From Halomonas sp. A40-4 (GTDB lineage Bacteria > Pseudomonadota > Gammaproteobacteria > Pseudomonadales > Halomonadaceae): DNA of 64,000 bases. How positions within the stretch are numbered: position 1 is the stretch's first letter; each line of letters begins with the position of its first letter. The translations under genes were made by a program, and so were the position numbers. Location: contig NZ_CP065230.1 of the NCBI RefSeq assembly GCF_015767635.1, positions 3,782,001 to 3,846,000 of the forward strand, written 5' to 3'. A model generated the notes under the pieces. It was given only the letters and a program-made list of their open reading frames with translations. It ran no database searches and had not been told where the DNA came from. This document shows, piece by piece, positions 43,109-50,641 of this stretch.

Positions 43109-43199
43109 TGTGAACGTTAGAAGAAAGCAGACCCGGGCGACAAGCTTGTGAACATTAAGCACAAAAAAAGCATTCTGCGCATTGTGTTCATTTTGCTCA
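43109..43199. promoter_or_regulatory. Repeated operator-like sites upstream of tctC
   Basis: TGTGAACATTAAGCACA (43147-43163) and TGTGTTCATTTTGCTCA (43183-43199) fit one pattern TGTGWWCATTWWGCWCA at a 36-base interval, and a partial third copy TGTGAACGTTAG starts at 43109, 38 bases before the first. The third copy is also half of the palindrome TTCAC-GCT-GTGAA (43102-43114). They lie between the tctC start and the response regulator gene, so the response regulator is the most likely binder. Confidence 0.6.
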
Positions 43200-43242
43200 C
43201 GGTGCTGTCAGGACGTTTAAACCGCTTCGTTTTTGTTCCTGA

Positions 43243-43974
43243 TTAAAGGCCCTCAAGCCAACCATTGGCACCGGCCCGCAAACGGTAACGGCGTTCGGGT
43301 CTACCTACATCACCATAGCCCAATTCGGCGTCTACCACTTGCACTGAGACCAAAAACTCTAAGTAGCGGCGTGCCGTGGAACGGCTTGCTCCCATCCCCC
43401 GTGCCACCTGGGTAGCAGCCAACGGCTGATGCGCTTGCCTGAGCGCCTCAACCACCGAACGTAACGTCAGGCGGTCGATACCTTTTGGCAGGCTTCGCCC
43501 ACTGGGGACGTTGGGTTCAACAGGCGTTGCGCGGGCCAGCACCTGGTCAAGCTCGGCTTGATTCATCTCCGCGCGGCTGGCCAATGCCTCGCGCTCTCGG
43601 CGAAAGCGCGCCAGCATCTGCTGCATACGACCGGCTTCAATGGGTTTGATAAGGTAATCAAAAACACCGCCGCGCAGCGCCTCGCTGATGGTATCCACCT
43701 CACGGGCGGCGGTGACCATGACAATATCCACCTGTACGTAATCACGACGCAGCGCCCATAGCAGCTCCAGCCCTTCCACATCGGGCAGATAAGCATCCAG
43801 CAAGATCAACTGCACGTGCTGCCCTTGCTCGGCCATCAGGGCATTGGTTTCAGCGGCGTTGCGGGCCATGCCGACAACATGAAAACCCTCGCTTTGCTCG
43901 ATAAAAGCGCGGTGGATATCGGCAATGCGAAAGTCATCTTCTACCACCAAAATACCGTACTCGTGCGCCGACAT
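43243..43974 (-). CDS. Response regulator of the CitB/DcuR type, probably controlling tctCBA
   Basis: A 243-residue two-component regulator from the ATG at 43974, which follows an AAAGGAAG site. The receiver domain has the acidic pair in VVEDDFRIAD, the phosphoacceptor Asp in LILLDAYLPDVEG near residue 56 and the Lys in YLIKPIEAG near 106. The C-terminal domain (ALRQAHQPLAATQVARGMG, SRSTARRYLEFLV) is the helix-turn-helix of the CitB/DpiA/DctR family that responds to C4 and citrate-type acids. It is co-directional with the kinase gene upstream and lies next to the transporter operon. Confidence 0.92.
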   Translation of the reverse strand: MSAHEYGILVVEDDFRIADIHRAFIEQSEGFHVVGMARNAAETNALMAEQGQHVQLILLDAYLPDVEGLELLWALRRDYVQVDIVMVTAAREVDTISEALRGGVFDYLIKPIEAGRMQQMLARFRREREALASRAEMNQAELDQVLARATPVEPNVPSGRSLPKGIDRLTLRSVVEALRQAHQPLAATQVARGMGASRSTARRYLEFLVSVQVVDAELGYGDVGRPERRYRLRAGANGWLEGL

Positions 43975-44032
43975 AAGGCTTCCTTTAACCGAATTACAGG
44001 CCATTAGTTGTCATTGTAAGAATCTGCGCCGG

Positions 44033-45760
44033 TTAGCTTATCACGGACGATGACGCGTCACCGTCGGCACATAGTGAGCGGTCCAGCACCGCGATAAAGC
44101 AGGCACCGCCGAGTTCGCTGTCCTCCAGGGTGACCGTGCCACCATGCTGGCGGCACAGTCGCGCCACCAGCGCCAGGCCTAGTCCCTGATGCTGACCGGT
44201 TTTGGTCGAGAAGCCTTCGCTAAAAATCGACTCGACATGCTCAGGGACAACACCAGGCCCGTTATCCTCCACTTCAATGAGCAATTGCTCGCCCAGGTCG
44301 GTGAAAAACAAGCGTACCCGTGGCGGGTCATTCGGCCCATGCAAGGCTGCGTAGCAGGCGTTATCCAGCAGGTTACCCACCACACTCATCATCACTTCCT
44401 GCCCGGTCGGCGTTAGCGGGCGGCTAAGTGAGCTTTGTTCATCAATATCCAGCGTTACGCCCAGTTCCCTGGCACGGGTCAGTTTGCCCATCAGGGTACC
44501 GCTCAAAACGGTATCGACGACGTTACGCATCAAGAAGCTCATCTGCGCCTGAGCGCGCTTGGTTTCCTGGTGGATCAACGTCAGCGCCTCATCAATGCGC
44601 TCGAGCTGCAGCAAGCCGGAAATGGTGTAGAGCTTATTGGAAAACTCGTGCGCCTGGGCGCGCAGCATGTCGACATCGCGGCTAGCCTGGGTCAGCGCCT
44701 GGGATAGATCGACAATCTCCCGACGGCTGCGAAATGTCGCCACCGCTCCCTCGATCTCGCCCTCGTGGACAATCGGCACGCGGTTAACCACCACCGGATG
44801 ATCCCCCAGCCACATTTGCTGGTCGAACTCCTGCTGACCGTACTTAAGCACTTCCTGGAGCCGCGAATTGGGAACCACCTCGCGGATCGGCTGGCCGAGG
44901 AGAATATGCTCGTCGGCCAACCCCAGGAACCACCGAGCCTGTTGGTTCACCAGCGTAATCTGGCCTTCGCGGTTCACCGCCAGGATACCCTCGTGTATCG
45001 ATTGCAGGATGGCCTCTTTCTCCATCGCCAGACGGGCAATTTCGTAGGGCTCCAACCCCAGAATGACACGCTTTAGATGCTGGGAGAGCCAATAGGCACC
45101 GGCAAACCCCAGCACGATCATCAGCGCCACCAATGACCAGCCCAGGCTGTTATAGCGAGCGATATCCATTGCGACGCGATCAAGCATGAAGCCGACCGAG
45201 ACAATGCCGATGATATTCCCCGCTTCATCGCGCACCGGCGTTTTACCGCGCATGGCGGACCCCAATGTACCGGTCGCTTCCGATACATAGGACTCGCCTC
45301 CTTCAAGCGCCCGCGCGTTATCGCCGCCTACCATGGTCAAGCCGATACGCTCGGGCACCGGATGCGAATAGCGCACGCTTTGGTTATTACCGACCACCAC
45401 GTACCGCGCGCCGGTTTCACGACGCACGCGTTCGGCCAGCGGCTGTATCACGCTTGCGGGATTGTCATCGTCAAAGGCATCGATAAGTGCGGGCATTGAG
45501 GCCACCGTCTTGGCTACCGCCAAGGCCCGCTCCCCCATTTGCGTGCTGATGATCTCGGCTTTACGGTGATTCAGATAGGTGCCTTGTGCCAACAGCATGC
45601 CCGCCAGCAAAAGACCGACAAGCAGCATGACCTGAAGGCGAAAGCTGCGTTTGTACCAGCGCCGCCTGGAGCGCGTTCGACGCCAGCGTTGCAACTCAGC
45701 TAATGTTTTGTTCGGGCGGGAGGATGGCATGACGGCACTCACAAGCGGTAACGGCCTCAT
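44033..45760 (-). CDS. Sensor histidine kinase of the CitA/DcuS family
   Basis: A 575-residue membrane kinase (a start at 45730 giving 565 residues is an alternative; neither has a clear ribosome site). A first helix near residues 43-61 and a second near 208-228 enclose a periplasmic CitA-like PAS domain with VVVGNNQSVRYSHPVPERIG and GIVSVGFML. A cytoplasmic PAS domain follows, then the phosphoacceptor His in AHEFSNKLYTISGLLQ, the N-box NLLDNACYAAL and the G-boxes DNGPGV and GLGLALV. It should sense a carboxylate outside the cell and phosphorylate the regulator encoded 58 bases downstream, switching on tctCBA. Confidence 0.93.
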   Translation of the reverse strand: MRPLPLVSAVMPSSRPNKTLAELQRWRRTRSRRRWYKRSFRLQVMLLVGLLLAGMLLAQGTYLNHRKAEIISTQMGERALAVAKTVASMPALIDAFDDDNPASVIQPLAERVRRETGARYVVVGNNQSVRYSHPVPERIGLTMVGGDNARALEGGESYVSEATGTLGSAMRGKTPVRDEAGNIIGIVSVGFMLDRVAMDIARYNSLGWSLVALMIVLGFAGAYWLSQHLKRVILGLEPYEIARLAMEKEAILQSIHEGILAVNREGQITLVNQQARWFLGLADEHILLGQPIREVVPNSRLQEVLKYGQQEFDQQMWLGDHPVVVNRVPIVHEGEIEGAVATFRSRREIVDLSQALTQASRDVDMLRAQAHEFSNKLYTISGLLQLERIDEALTLIHQETKRAQAQMSFLMRNVVDTVLSGTLMGKLTRARELGVTLDIDEQSSLSRPLTPTGQEVMMSVVGNLLDNACYAALHGPNDPPRVRLFFTDLGEQLLIEVEDNGPGVVPEHVESIFSEGFSTKTGQHQGLGLALVARLCRQHGGTVTLEDSELGGACFIAVLDRSLCADGDASSSVIS

Positions 45761-45852
45761 TATGGCATGCGCATGCAGAGGGCGTTAAACTTCGCTGCTT
45801 TGGTCAACTGGACAGGTAACAGGCCTTGCACTGCCAGATCAGGGAGAGCGGT

Positions 45853-46605
45853 ATGCTAGCGAAGGATTGGGGAAAGGGAGTGGCCATTTTACTGGGTGTT
45901 CTCTGGAGCGCGTCAGCCATTGCAAGCCCCTTTTACGCCCCTGACCCTCCGTCCGACGATACCCCCGTTTTCAGCGGCGACTCTGAATTGGGCTACAACC
46001 GCCTCACGGGCAATACCAACAGTGAAACGCTCATCGGCAAAACCCGCTTGCAATGGTTGACGGGCGATTTGACCCACTCGCTGCGCGGCGAAGTGCGCCA
46101 CGTCAGCAAGGAAGACGACACTGCCGCCGAACAGTACCTGCTGGCGGCCCGCGAACGCTACGACTTCAACGGGCCCCATTACCTGTTTGGCTTTGCCCGT
46201 TGGGAAAAAGATCGCTTTGCCGGTTACGATCAGCAGCTCAGCGCGATTGGCGGCTACGGGCGGCAGATCCTCGACAACGAGCGTCATACGCTGTCGCTGG
46301 AAGCCGGCCCGGGCTACCGCCACGACCGGCTCCGCGAGCACGGTAATGAGCGCCTGGGCGTTGCCTATTCGGCCATCGATTATCGCTGGGAATTTGCCGA
46401 CTACGCCGATATCCGTCAGGAAGCGTCGCTGGAATACACGCGCCAGAATGTCACCTCGCGCTCGCTCACCGCCCTGACGACACGGCTGAACTCAAAGCTT
46501 TCGCTCCGCCTCTCCTACGAGATCAAACACAATTCAGAGCCCCCTGACGATGCCGACAAACGCAGCGACACCACCACCAGCGCGTCGCTGCTTTTCCACT
46601 GGTAG
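45853..46605 (+). CDS. DUF481 outer-membrane protein (YdiY-like)
   Basis: About 250 residues from the ATG at 45853, behind a GGGAGAG site. A signal peptide (residues ~1-25, ending AIAS) precedes a beta-rich protein with alternating hydrophobic strands: SGDSELGYNRLTGNTNSETL, LFGFARWEKDRFAGYDQQL, GPGYRHDR and SLRLSYEIKHNSEPP. It ends in an aromatic residue (LLFHW), as outer membrane barrels do. DUF481 proteins are salt- or osmotically induced in some bacteria, but the function is not established. It is a single gene followed by a strong terminator. Confidence 0.88.
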   Translation: MLAKDWGKGVAILLGVLWSASAIASPFYAPDPPSDDTPVFSGDSELGYNRLTGNTNSETLIGKTRLQWLTGDLTHSLRGEVRHVSKEDDTAAEQYLLAARERYDFNGPHYLFGFARWEKDRFAGYDQQLSAIGGYGRQILDNERHTLSLEAGPGYRHDRLREHGNERLGVAYSAIDYRWEFADYADIRQEASLEYTRQNVTSRSLTALTTRLNSKLSLRLSYEIKHNSEPPDDADKRSDTTTSASLLFHW

Positions 46606-46679
46606 CGCACCATAATGCAGCAAGCCGTGTTAGACGTTGGTCTATAAAGACGTTACAATGTGCTCAGTTTCCTGTCCTA

Positions 46680-46709
46680 GCGCCATTCCATGAATGGCGC
46701 TTTTTTTTT
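46680..46709 (+). terminator. Rho-independent terminator after the DUF481 gene
   Basis: A perfect 9-bp stem (46680-46688 with 46692-46700), loop of three bases, and a run of nine Ts. It lies about 75 bases after the DUF481 stop codon and before the BCCT gene. Confidence 0.92.
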
Positions 46710-46776
46710 CCCACTTTTCAACGCGGCAAGCTGTTAAGTTTGACGACCATCTTGCCCAATTCCCAAACGGACTCTC

Positions 46777-48336
46777 ATGACGACACAATCAACTCAAGAC
46801 GCGATGCCACGAAGTGGTCTACGCGCCCTCGGTGATCCTCTGGTGCTGCTGCTCAGCATCGGCTTTATCGTGGCCTTTATTGGTCTATCACTTTACGATG
46901 TCGACCTCGTTGCCAACAGCATCAGTACCGGCTTCGCCTGGACAGCGCGGGTATTTGGAACCTACTTTCAACTGCTGCTGATCGCCACCTTCTTGATTGC
47001 CATTGGCCTGGCCTTTACCCCCGCCGCCAACGCCAAAATCGGCAACCTCGATGCGCCGGAAATGAGTACTTTCAAGTGGCTATCGATCATTCTGTGCACC
47101 TTGCTGGCCGGGGGTGGGGTATTTTTCGCGGCAGGCGAGCCGATCTACCACTTTGTGGTCACCCCTCCCGCCTTTGACAGCGAGGCGGGCACACCAGAAG
47201 CCGTGGCGAACGCCCTCGCCCAGTCATTTAACCACTGGGGCTTCCTGGCGTGGGCAGTCCTCGGGTCGCTTTCGGCGGTGGTGCTGGCGCATGCCCACTA
47301 TGTGAAAGGCCAACCGCTTCAACCGCGCACCCTACTGTATCCGGTATTTGGCGAGCGCCTGCTACGTGGGCCGCTCGGCGGCATTATCGATGCCTGCTGC
47401 GTGATTGCCCTGGTGGCAGGCACCGTGGGGCCGATCGGTTTCCTGGCGACCCAGGTCAGTTTTGGTTTGCACGAGCTATTTGGTCTGCCGGAAGGCTATA
47501 CCGGCCAGTTGATCATTCTTGCGGCGCTGGGCAGCATTTATGTGCTGTCCTCAATGAGCGGTGTCCATAAAGGCATTCAGCTACTCAGTCGGTTCAACGT
47601 GCTGCTGGCGCTCACGATTGGTGCGGTCATCTTTATCTTCGGCCCGACCCTGTTCCTGACCAACAGCTATGTGGCAGGGCTGGGCACCTATGTGAGCGAG
47701 TTCTTCACCATGGCAACCACGACGGCGGACACCGCGCCCGACTGGTGGATGCAGTGGTGGACGGTGTTCTTCTTTGCCTGGTTCATCGGCTATGCACCGC
47801 TGATGGCCATTTTCGTGGCGCGCATTTCCCGTGGCCGCACCATTCGCCAGATGATTGTCGCCGTCGCTGTTATCGCGCCGATTGCCACCAGCGTGTGGTT
47901 TACCCTGCTTGGCGGCTCGGGCATCTACTATCAGCTCAGCGGTGCCATCGAGCTGACCAAAGCGCTGAACAACTTCCAGTTTGACGTGGCCACGCTGACC
48001 GTCGCGCAAGCACTGCCCGGCGGCACCTGGATGGCGTTGGCGATCTTGCTGTTAACGACCATTTTCGTGGCGACCACCGGTGACTCGATGAGCTACGCCA
48101 TCGCCGTCGTGGGCGCTGGTCACGATGACCCCAACCCTTACATCCGCGCCTTCTGGGGGATCGCCATGGCCCTGATGGCGGCGATATTGCTGAACATGGG
48201 CGCCGGGCAAATCAGTGCGCTACAGCAGTTTATCGTGATCACCGCCATTCCCGTGTCGCTGATCCTGTTGCCCACTTTATGGCACGGCCCCAAGGCTGCG
48301 TATGCCATGGCGCGTGAGCAGGGCATTATTAAGTAG
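46777..48336 (+). CDS. BCCT family transporter
   Basis: A 519-residue membrane protein with about twelve helices. The BCCT signature region is recognisable: FNHWGFLAWAVLGSLSAVVLAHAHY near residues 150-175, and WWTVFFFAWFIGYAPLMAIFVARISRGRT near 326-354. The glycine-rich helix reads GGGVFFAAGEPIYHF, where glycine-betaine carriers have GIGIGL...GVAEP, so this is a divergent subfamily. BCCT carriers take up betaine, choline, ectoine, carnitine or DMSP; in a halophile an osmolyte or a carbon/nitrogen source is plausible. It is a single gene with its own promoter. Confidence 0.92.
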   Translation: MTTQSTQDAMPRSGLRALGDPLVLLLSIGFIVAFIGLSLYDVDLVANSISTGFAWTARVFGTYFQLLLIATFLIAIGLAFTPAANAKIGNLDAPEMSTFKWLSIILCTLLAGGGVFFAAGEPIYHFVVTPPAFDSEAGTPEAVANALAQSFNHWGFLAWAVLGSLSAVVLAHAHYVKGQPLQPRTLLYPVFGERLLRGPLGGIIDACCVIALVAGTVGPIGFLATQVSFGLHELFGLPEGYTGQLIILAALGSIYVLSSMSGVHKGIQLLSRFNVLLALTIGAVIFIFGPTLFLTNSYVAGLGTYVSEFFTMATTTADTAPDWWMQWWTVFFFAWFIGYAPLMAIFVARISRGRTIRQMIVAVAVIAPIATSVWFTLLGGSGIYYQLSGAIELTKALNNFQFDVATLTVAQALPGGTWMALAILLLTTIFVATTGDSMSYAIAVVGAGHDDPNPYIRAFWGIAMALMAAILLNMGAGQISALQQFIVITAIPVSLILLPTLWHGPKAAYAMAREQGIIK

Positions 48337-48339
48337 CCA

Positions 48340-49161
48340 CTAGAGTCCTTCCAGCAGTCGCAGAATCATCTGCGGCTGCTGGTTGGCCTGGGCCAAAATA
48401 GCGATGCCTACCTGCTGAAGGATCTGAGCGCGCACCAGATTTGAAACTTCCTTGGCGTAATCAGCATCCTGAATGCGCGACCGGGCGGCGGACGTGTTGA
48501 TAATATTGGTATTAAGCCCGTCGATCACGCTTTCAAAGCGATTCTGCACGGCCCCCATATAGCTGCGCTGACGGTCTACGCGCTTGATAGCGTCATCCAG
48601 GGTCGCTAGCGGCTCTTCGGTGGCACTACCGTCATCAAGAATACTAAAGCCTTCCAGGCCCAGGGCCTGCAACCCCATCCCTTCAAAACGTACTGCGATG
48701 CTACTGCCATCGTTAGCACCCACCTGGATGTTTAACGACTTTGGCTCGTCAATCAGCCCTATGCCGTTGAAATTACTCTGCCCGGCAATGCGATCAATCT
48801 CTTCTAAACGCTGATCGATTTCGTCTTGGATAGAAACCAGGTCGTCGGAAGAGTTGGTGCCGTTCGCTGCTTGCACGCTCAGCTCACGGATGCGTTGCAG
48901 GTTGTCGTTAACCTGATTTAGCGAGCCTTCCGCTGTCTGCACCATTGATATGCCATCGTTGGTGTTGCGAATCGCCTGGGTCATGCCCTTGATTTGTGCT
49001 GTCATGCGGTTGGCAATCGCCTGGCCAGCAGGATCATCCTTGGCACTATTGATGCGCAGGCCGGACGAAAGCCGCTGCATGGCGGTTTGCATCGACTGCT
49101 GGCTACTCCGCAGGTGCTGAAGAGTAAGCAAGGAACTGATATTGGTTTTGAGGCTTACCAC
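48340..49161 (-). CDS. Flagellin, orphan copy
   Basis: A 273-residue flagellin started by GTG at 49161 behind a GGGAGA site. The N-terminal D0/D1 part (NISSLLTLQHLRSSQQSMQTAMQRLSSGLRINSAKDDPAGQAIANRM) and the C-terminal D0 part (SNLVRAQILQQVGIAILAQANQQPQMILRLLEGL) are both present, with a short ~80-residue middle and no large D2/D3 outer domains. No other flagellar gene is nearby. A sigma-28-type promoter precedes it, so it is probably a functional second filament protein rather than a remnant. The gene ends three bases from the convergent BCCT gene. Confidence 0.95.
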   Translation of the reverse strand: MVSLKTNISSLLTLQHLRSSQQSMQTAMQRLSSGLRINSAKDDPAGQAIANRMTAQIKGMTQAIRNTNDGISMVQTAEGSLNQVNDNLQRIRELSVQAANGTNSSDDLVSIQDEIDQRLEEIDRIAGQSNFNGIGLIDEPKSLNIQVGANDGSSIAVRFEGMGLQALGLEGFSILDDGSATEEPLATLDDAIKRVDRQRSYMGAVQNRFESVIDGLNTNIINTSAARSRIQDADYAKEVSNLVRAQILQQVGIAILAQANQQPQMILRLLEGL

Positions 49162-49212
49162 CGATTTCTCCCAAGCGGCACAGCGCTTAAAGGAAACAGC
49201 CAGGAATATTAC

Positions 49213-49239
49213 TTATCGGCCGTTTAGTACCCGGCGTTA
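49213..49239 (-). promoter_or_regulatory. Sigma-28 (FliA) promoter of the flagellin gene
   Basis: On the minus strand, TAACGCCG (-35) is followed after 11 bases by GCCGATAA (-10). The -10 box equals the FliA consensus and the -35 box shares the TAA.G core with TAAAGTTT. It lies 52 bases upstream of the flagellin start. Confidence 0.75.
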
Positions 49240-49254
49240 GCCCCAAGGAAGGAT

Positions 49255-49689
49255 TTATTTGCGCTCCACTGCCGACAGCAACTCATCAACGGGGACCCGC
49301 ACATAATCGTGCTCAAGATAGCCCTCATCCACCAGCTCGCCATCCCAGGCAACAATGTCCAGATCCATGGTCCTCGGCCCCGACTTGATCGGGCCACGAA
49401 CCCGGCCGAGGCGATCTTCCACACCTTTCAGGTAGGCACGAAAGTCACTCATCGATAAGCGCGTGCGCACCAGTAAGGCCGCGTTGAGAAAGTTGGGCTG
49501 CTGCTGGTAGCCGACCGGCGTGGTAACGATTTCACGGGAGCGGCCGACCATTTCACACTCTTGGCAAAGGATATCCAGTGCCTCGGCCGCGTGCCGCTCG
49601 GGCTCTATATTGGAGCCCAGCGAAATGACGCATTCGTGAAGCGAGGTATCGGGTTGGGCATATAAACGTGATTGAGACATGTTATCCAT
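49255..49689 (-). CDS. folK: FolK-like hydroxymethyldihydropterin pyrophosphokinase
   Basis: A 144-residue protein (141 from the second Met at 49680). It has the family's opening VISLGSNIEPERH and the active-site motif GPRTMDLDIVAWDGEL near residues 105-120, where the usual form is GPRTLDLDI. At 144 residues it is shorter than the usual ~160. FolK makes the diphosphate of the pterin precursor for dihydropteroate synthase. It is divergent from folM, which makes tetrahydromonapterin. It may be a second FolK specialised for a different pterin, since the main folK normally sits by panB or pcnB; this is inference. Confidence 0.85.
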   Translation of the reverse strand: MDNMSQSRLYAQPDTSLHECVISLGSNIEPERHAAEALDILCQECEMVGRSREIVTTPVGYQQQPNFLNAALLVRTRLSMSDFRAYLKGVEDRLGRVRGPIKSGPRTMDLDIVAWDGELVDEGYLEHDYVRVPVDELLSAVERK

Positions 49690-49837
49690 CCTTGAGCGAA
49701 GCGCCGATAAAACCCAAGCCTAACGTTCTGCACCGTTTGTGCAAGTACTGTACAATTTATTGACAAACGCTGCCCTCACGCAGACAGTCATGTCATCCTA
49801 CACCGATCAAGCACCCTATCACGACGAGGATTGTTCA

Positions 49838-50584
49838 ATGAGTACACCGGCCGCATTGGTTACCGGCGGGGCAACGCGCCTGGGACGTCATTTTGCCGAA
49901 TCACTGGCTGACGCGGGCTATGACATCGCGCTGCACGTAAACCGCTCCCGCGATGAGGCAGAGGAAGTCGCCGAAGGCATCCGCGCAAAAGGTCGGGATT
50001 GCGAGCTATTCAGCTGCGATTTCTTGCACGACGATGTGGGCCGACTGATCGAGCAGGTAACACAGCGATTCCCAAAGCTGAGCGTCCTGCTCAACAGCGC
50101 ATCCGCCTACACGCCCGCGCCCCTTGCCGAGACCGACCTTGAGATGCTGGAAACCCAGTTCCGGGTGAATCTGTTTACCCCACTATTGTTAACCCGGCAC
50201 TTTGCAAGCGCTGTCGACACGGGCCAGGTGATCAATATCATCGACAACAAGGTGGCCTACCACCAGTACCCCTACGCCGCCTATTTGCTGTCCAAAAAGA
50301 GTCTGGCGGAGATGACACGCATGGCGGCGCTGGAGTTTGCCCCCCGCATCCGGGTGAACGGCATCGCGCCGGGCGTCGTGCTACCCGCCTCCCAGCGTAC
50401 CAGCGACTACATCGACTGGCGCATCGACGGGATCCCCGTCAAGCAACAAGGCGAACCCGACCATCTCGTGCAGGCGTTGCATTACCTGCTCAACAACGAC
50501 TTTGTCGCCGGGCAGATTCTATTTGTCGACGGCGGCGAATCCATCAATGTGGAAGGGCGTCACTCGGAAAACTATCCGGGGTAA
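49838..50584 (+). CDS. folM: Dihydromonapterin reductase FolM (SDR family)
   Basis: About 248 residues from the ATG at 49838, with an AGGA site nine bases upstream; a longer open frame from 49739 lacks homology-like features. The short-chain dehydrogenase fold is clear: the FolM-type cofactor loop TGGATRLGRHFAESLADAGYD near residues 8-28, NSASAYTPAPLAETD, the catalytic Tyr and Lys in YAAYLLSKKSLAEM, and RVNGIAPGVVLP. FolM reduces dihydromonapterin to tetrahydromonapterin with NADPH, the cofactor of phenylalanine hydroxylase in some gammaproteobacteria. It is divergent from the folK-like gene. Confidence 0.88.
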   Translation: MSTPAALVTGGATRLGRHFAESLADAGYDIALHVNRSRDEAEEVAEGIRAKGRDCELFSCDFLHDDVGRLIEQVTQRFPKLSVLLNSASAYTPAPLAETDLEMLETQFRVNLFTPLLLTRHFASAVDTGQVINIIDNKVAYHQYPYAAYLLSKKSLAEMTRMAALEFAPRIRVNGIAPGVVLPASQRTSDYIDWRIDGIPVKQQGEPDHLVQALHYLLNNDFVAGQILFVDGGESINVEGRHSENYPG

Positions 50585-50592
50585 CCCGCAAA

Positions 50593-50624
50593 GCAAAGGG
50601 GCTGCCCGATGGCAGCCCCTTTGC
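50593..50624. terminator. Hairpin between folM and the channel gene
   Basis: A perfect 14-bp stem (50593-50606 with 50611-50624) with a CGAT loop lies between the two convergent stop codons. The stem base contains CAAA/TTTG but no external T run, so it probably serves both directions moderately well. Confidence 0.75.
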
Positions 50625-50641
50625 GTATTACGATGCGGCGT

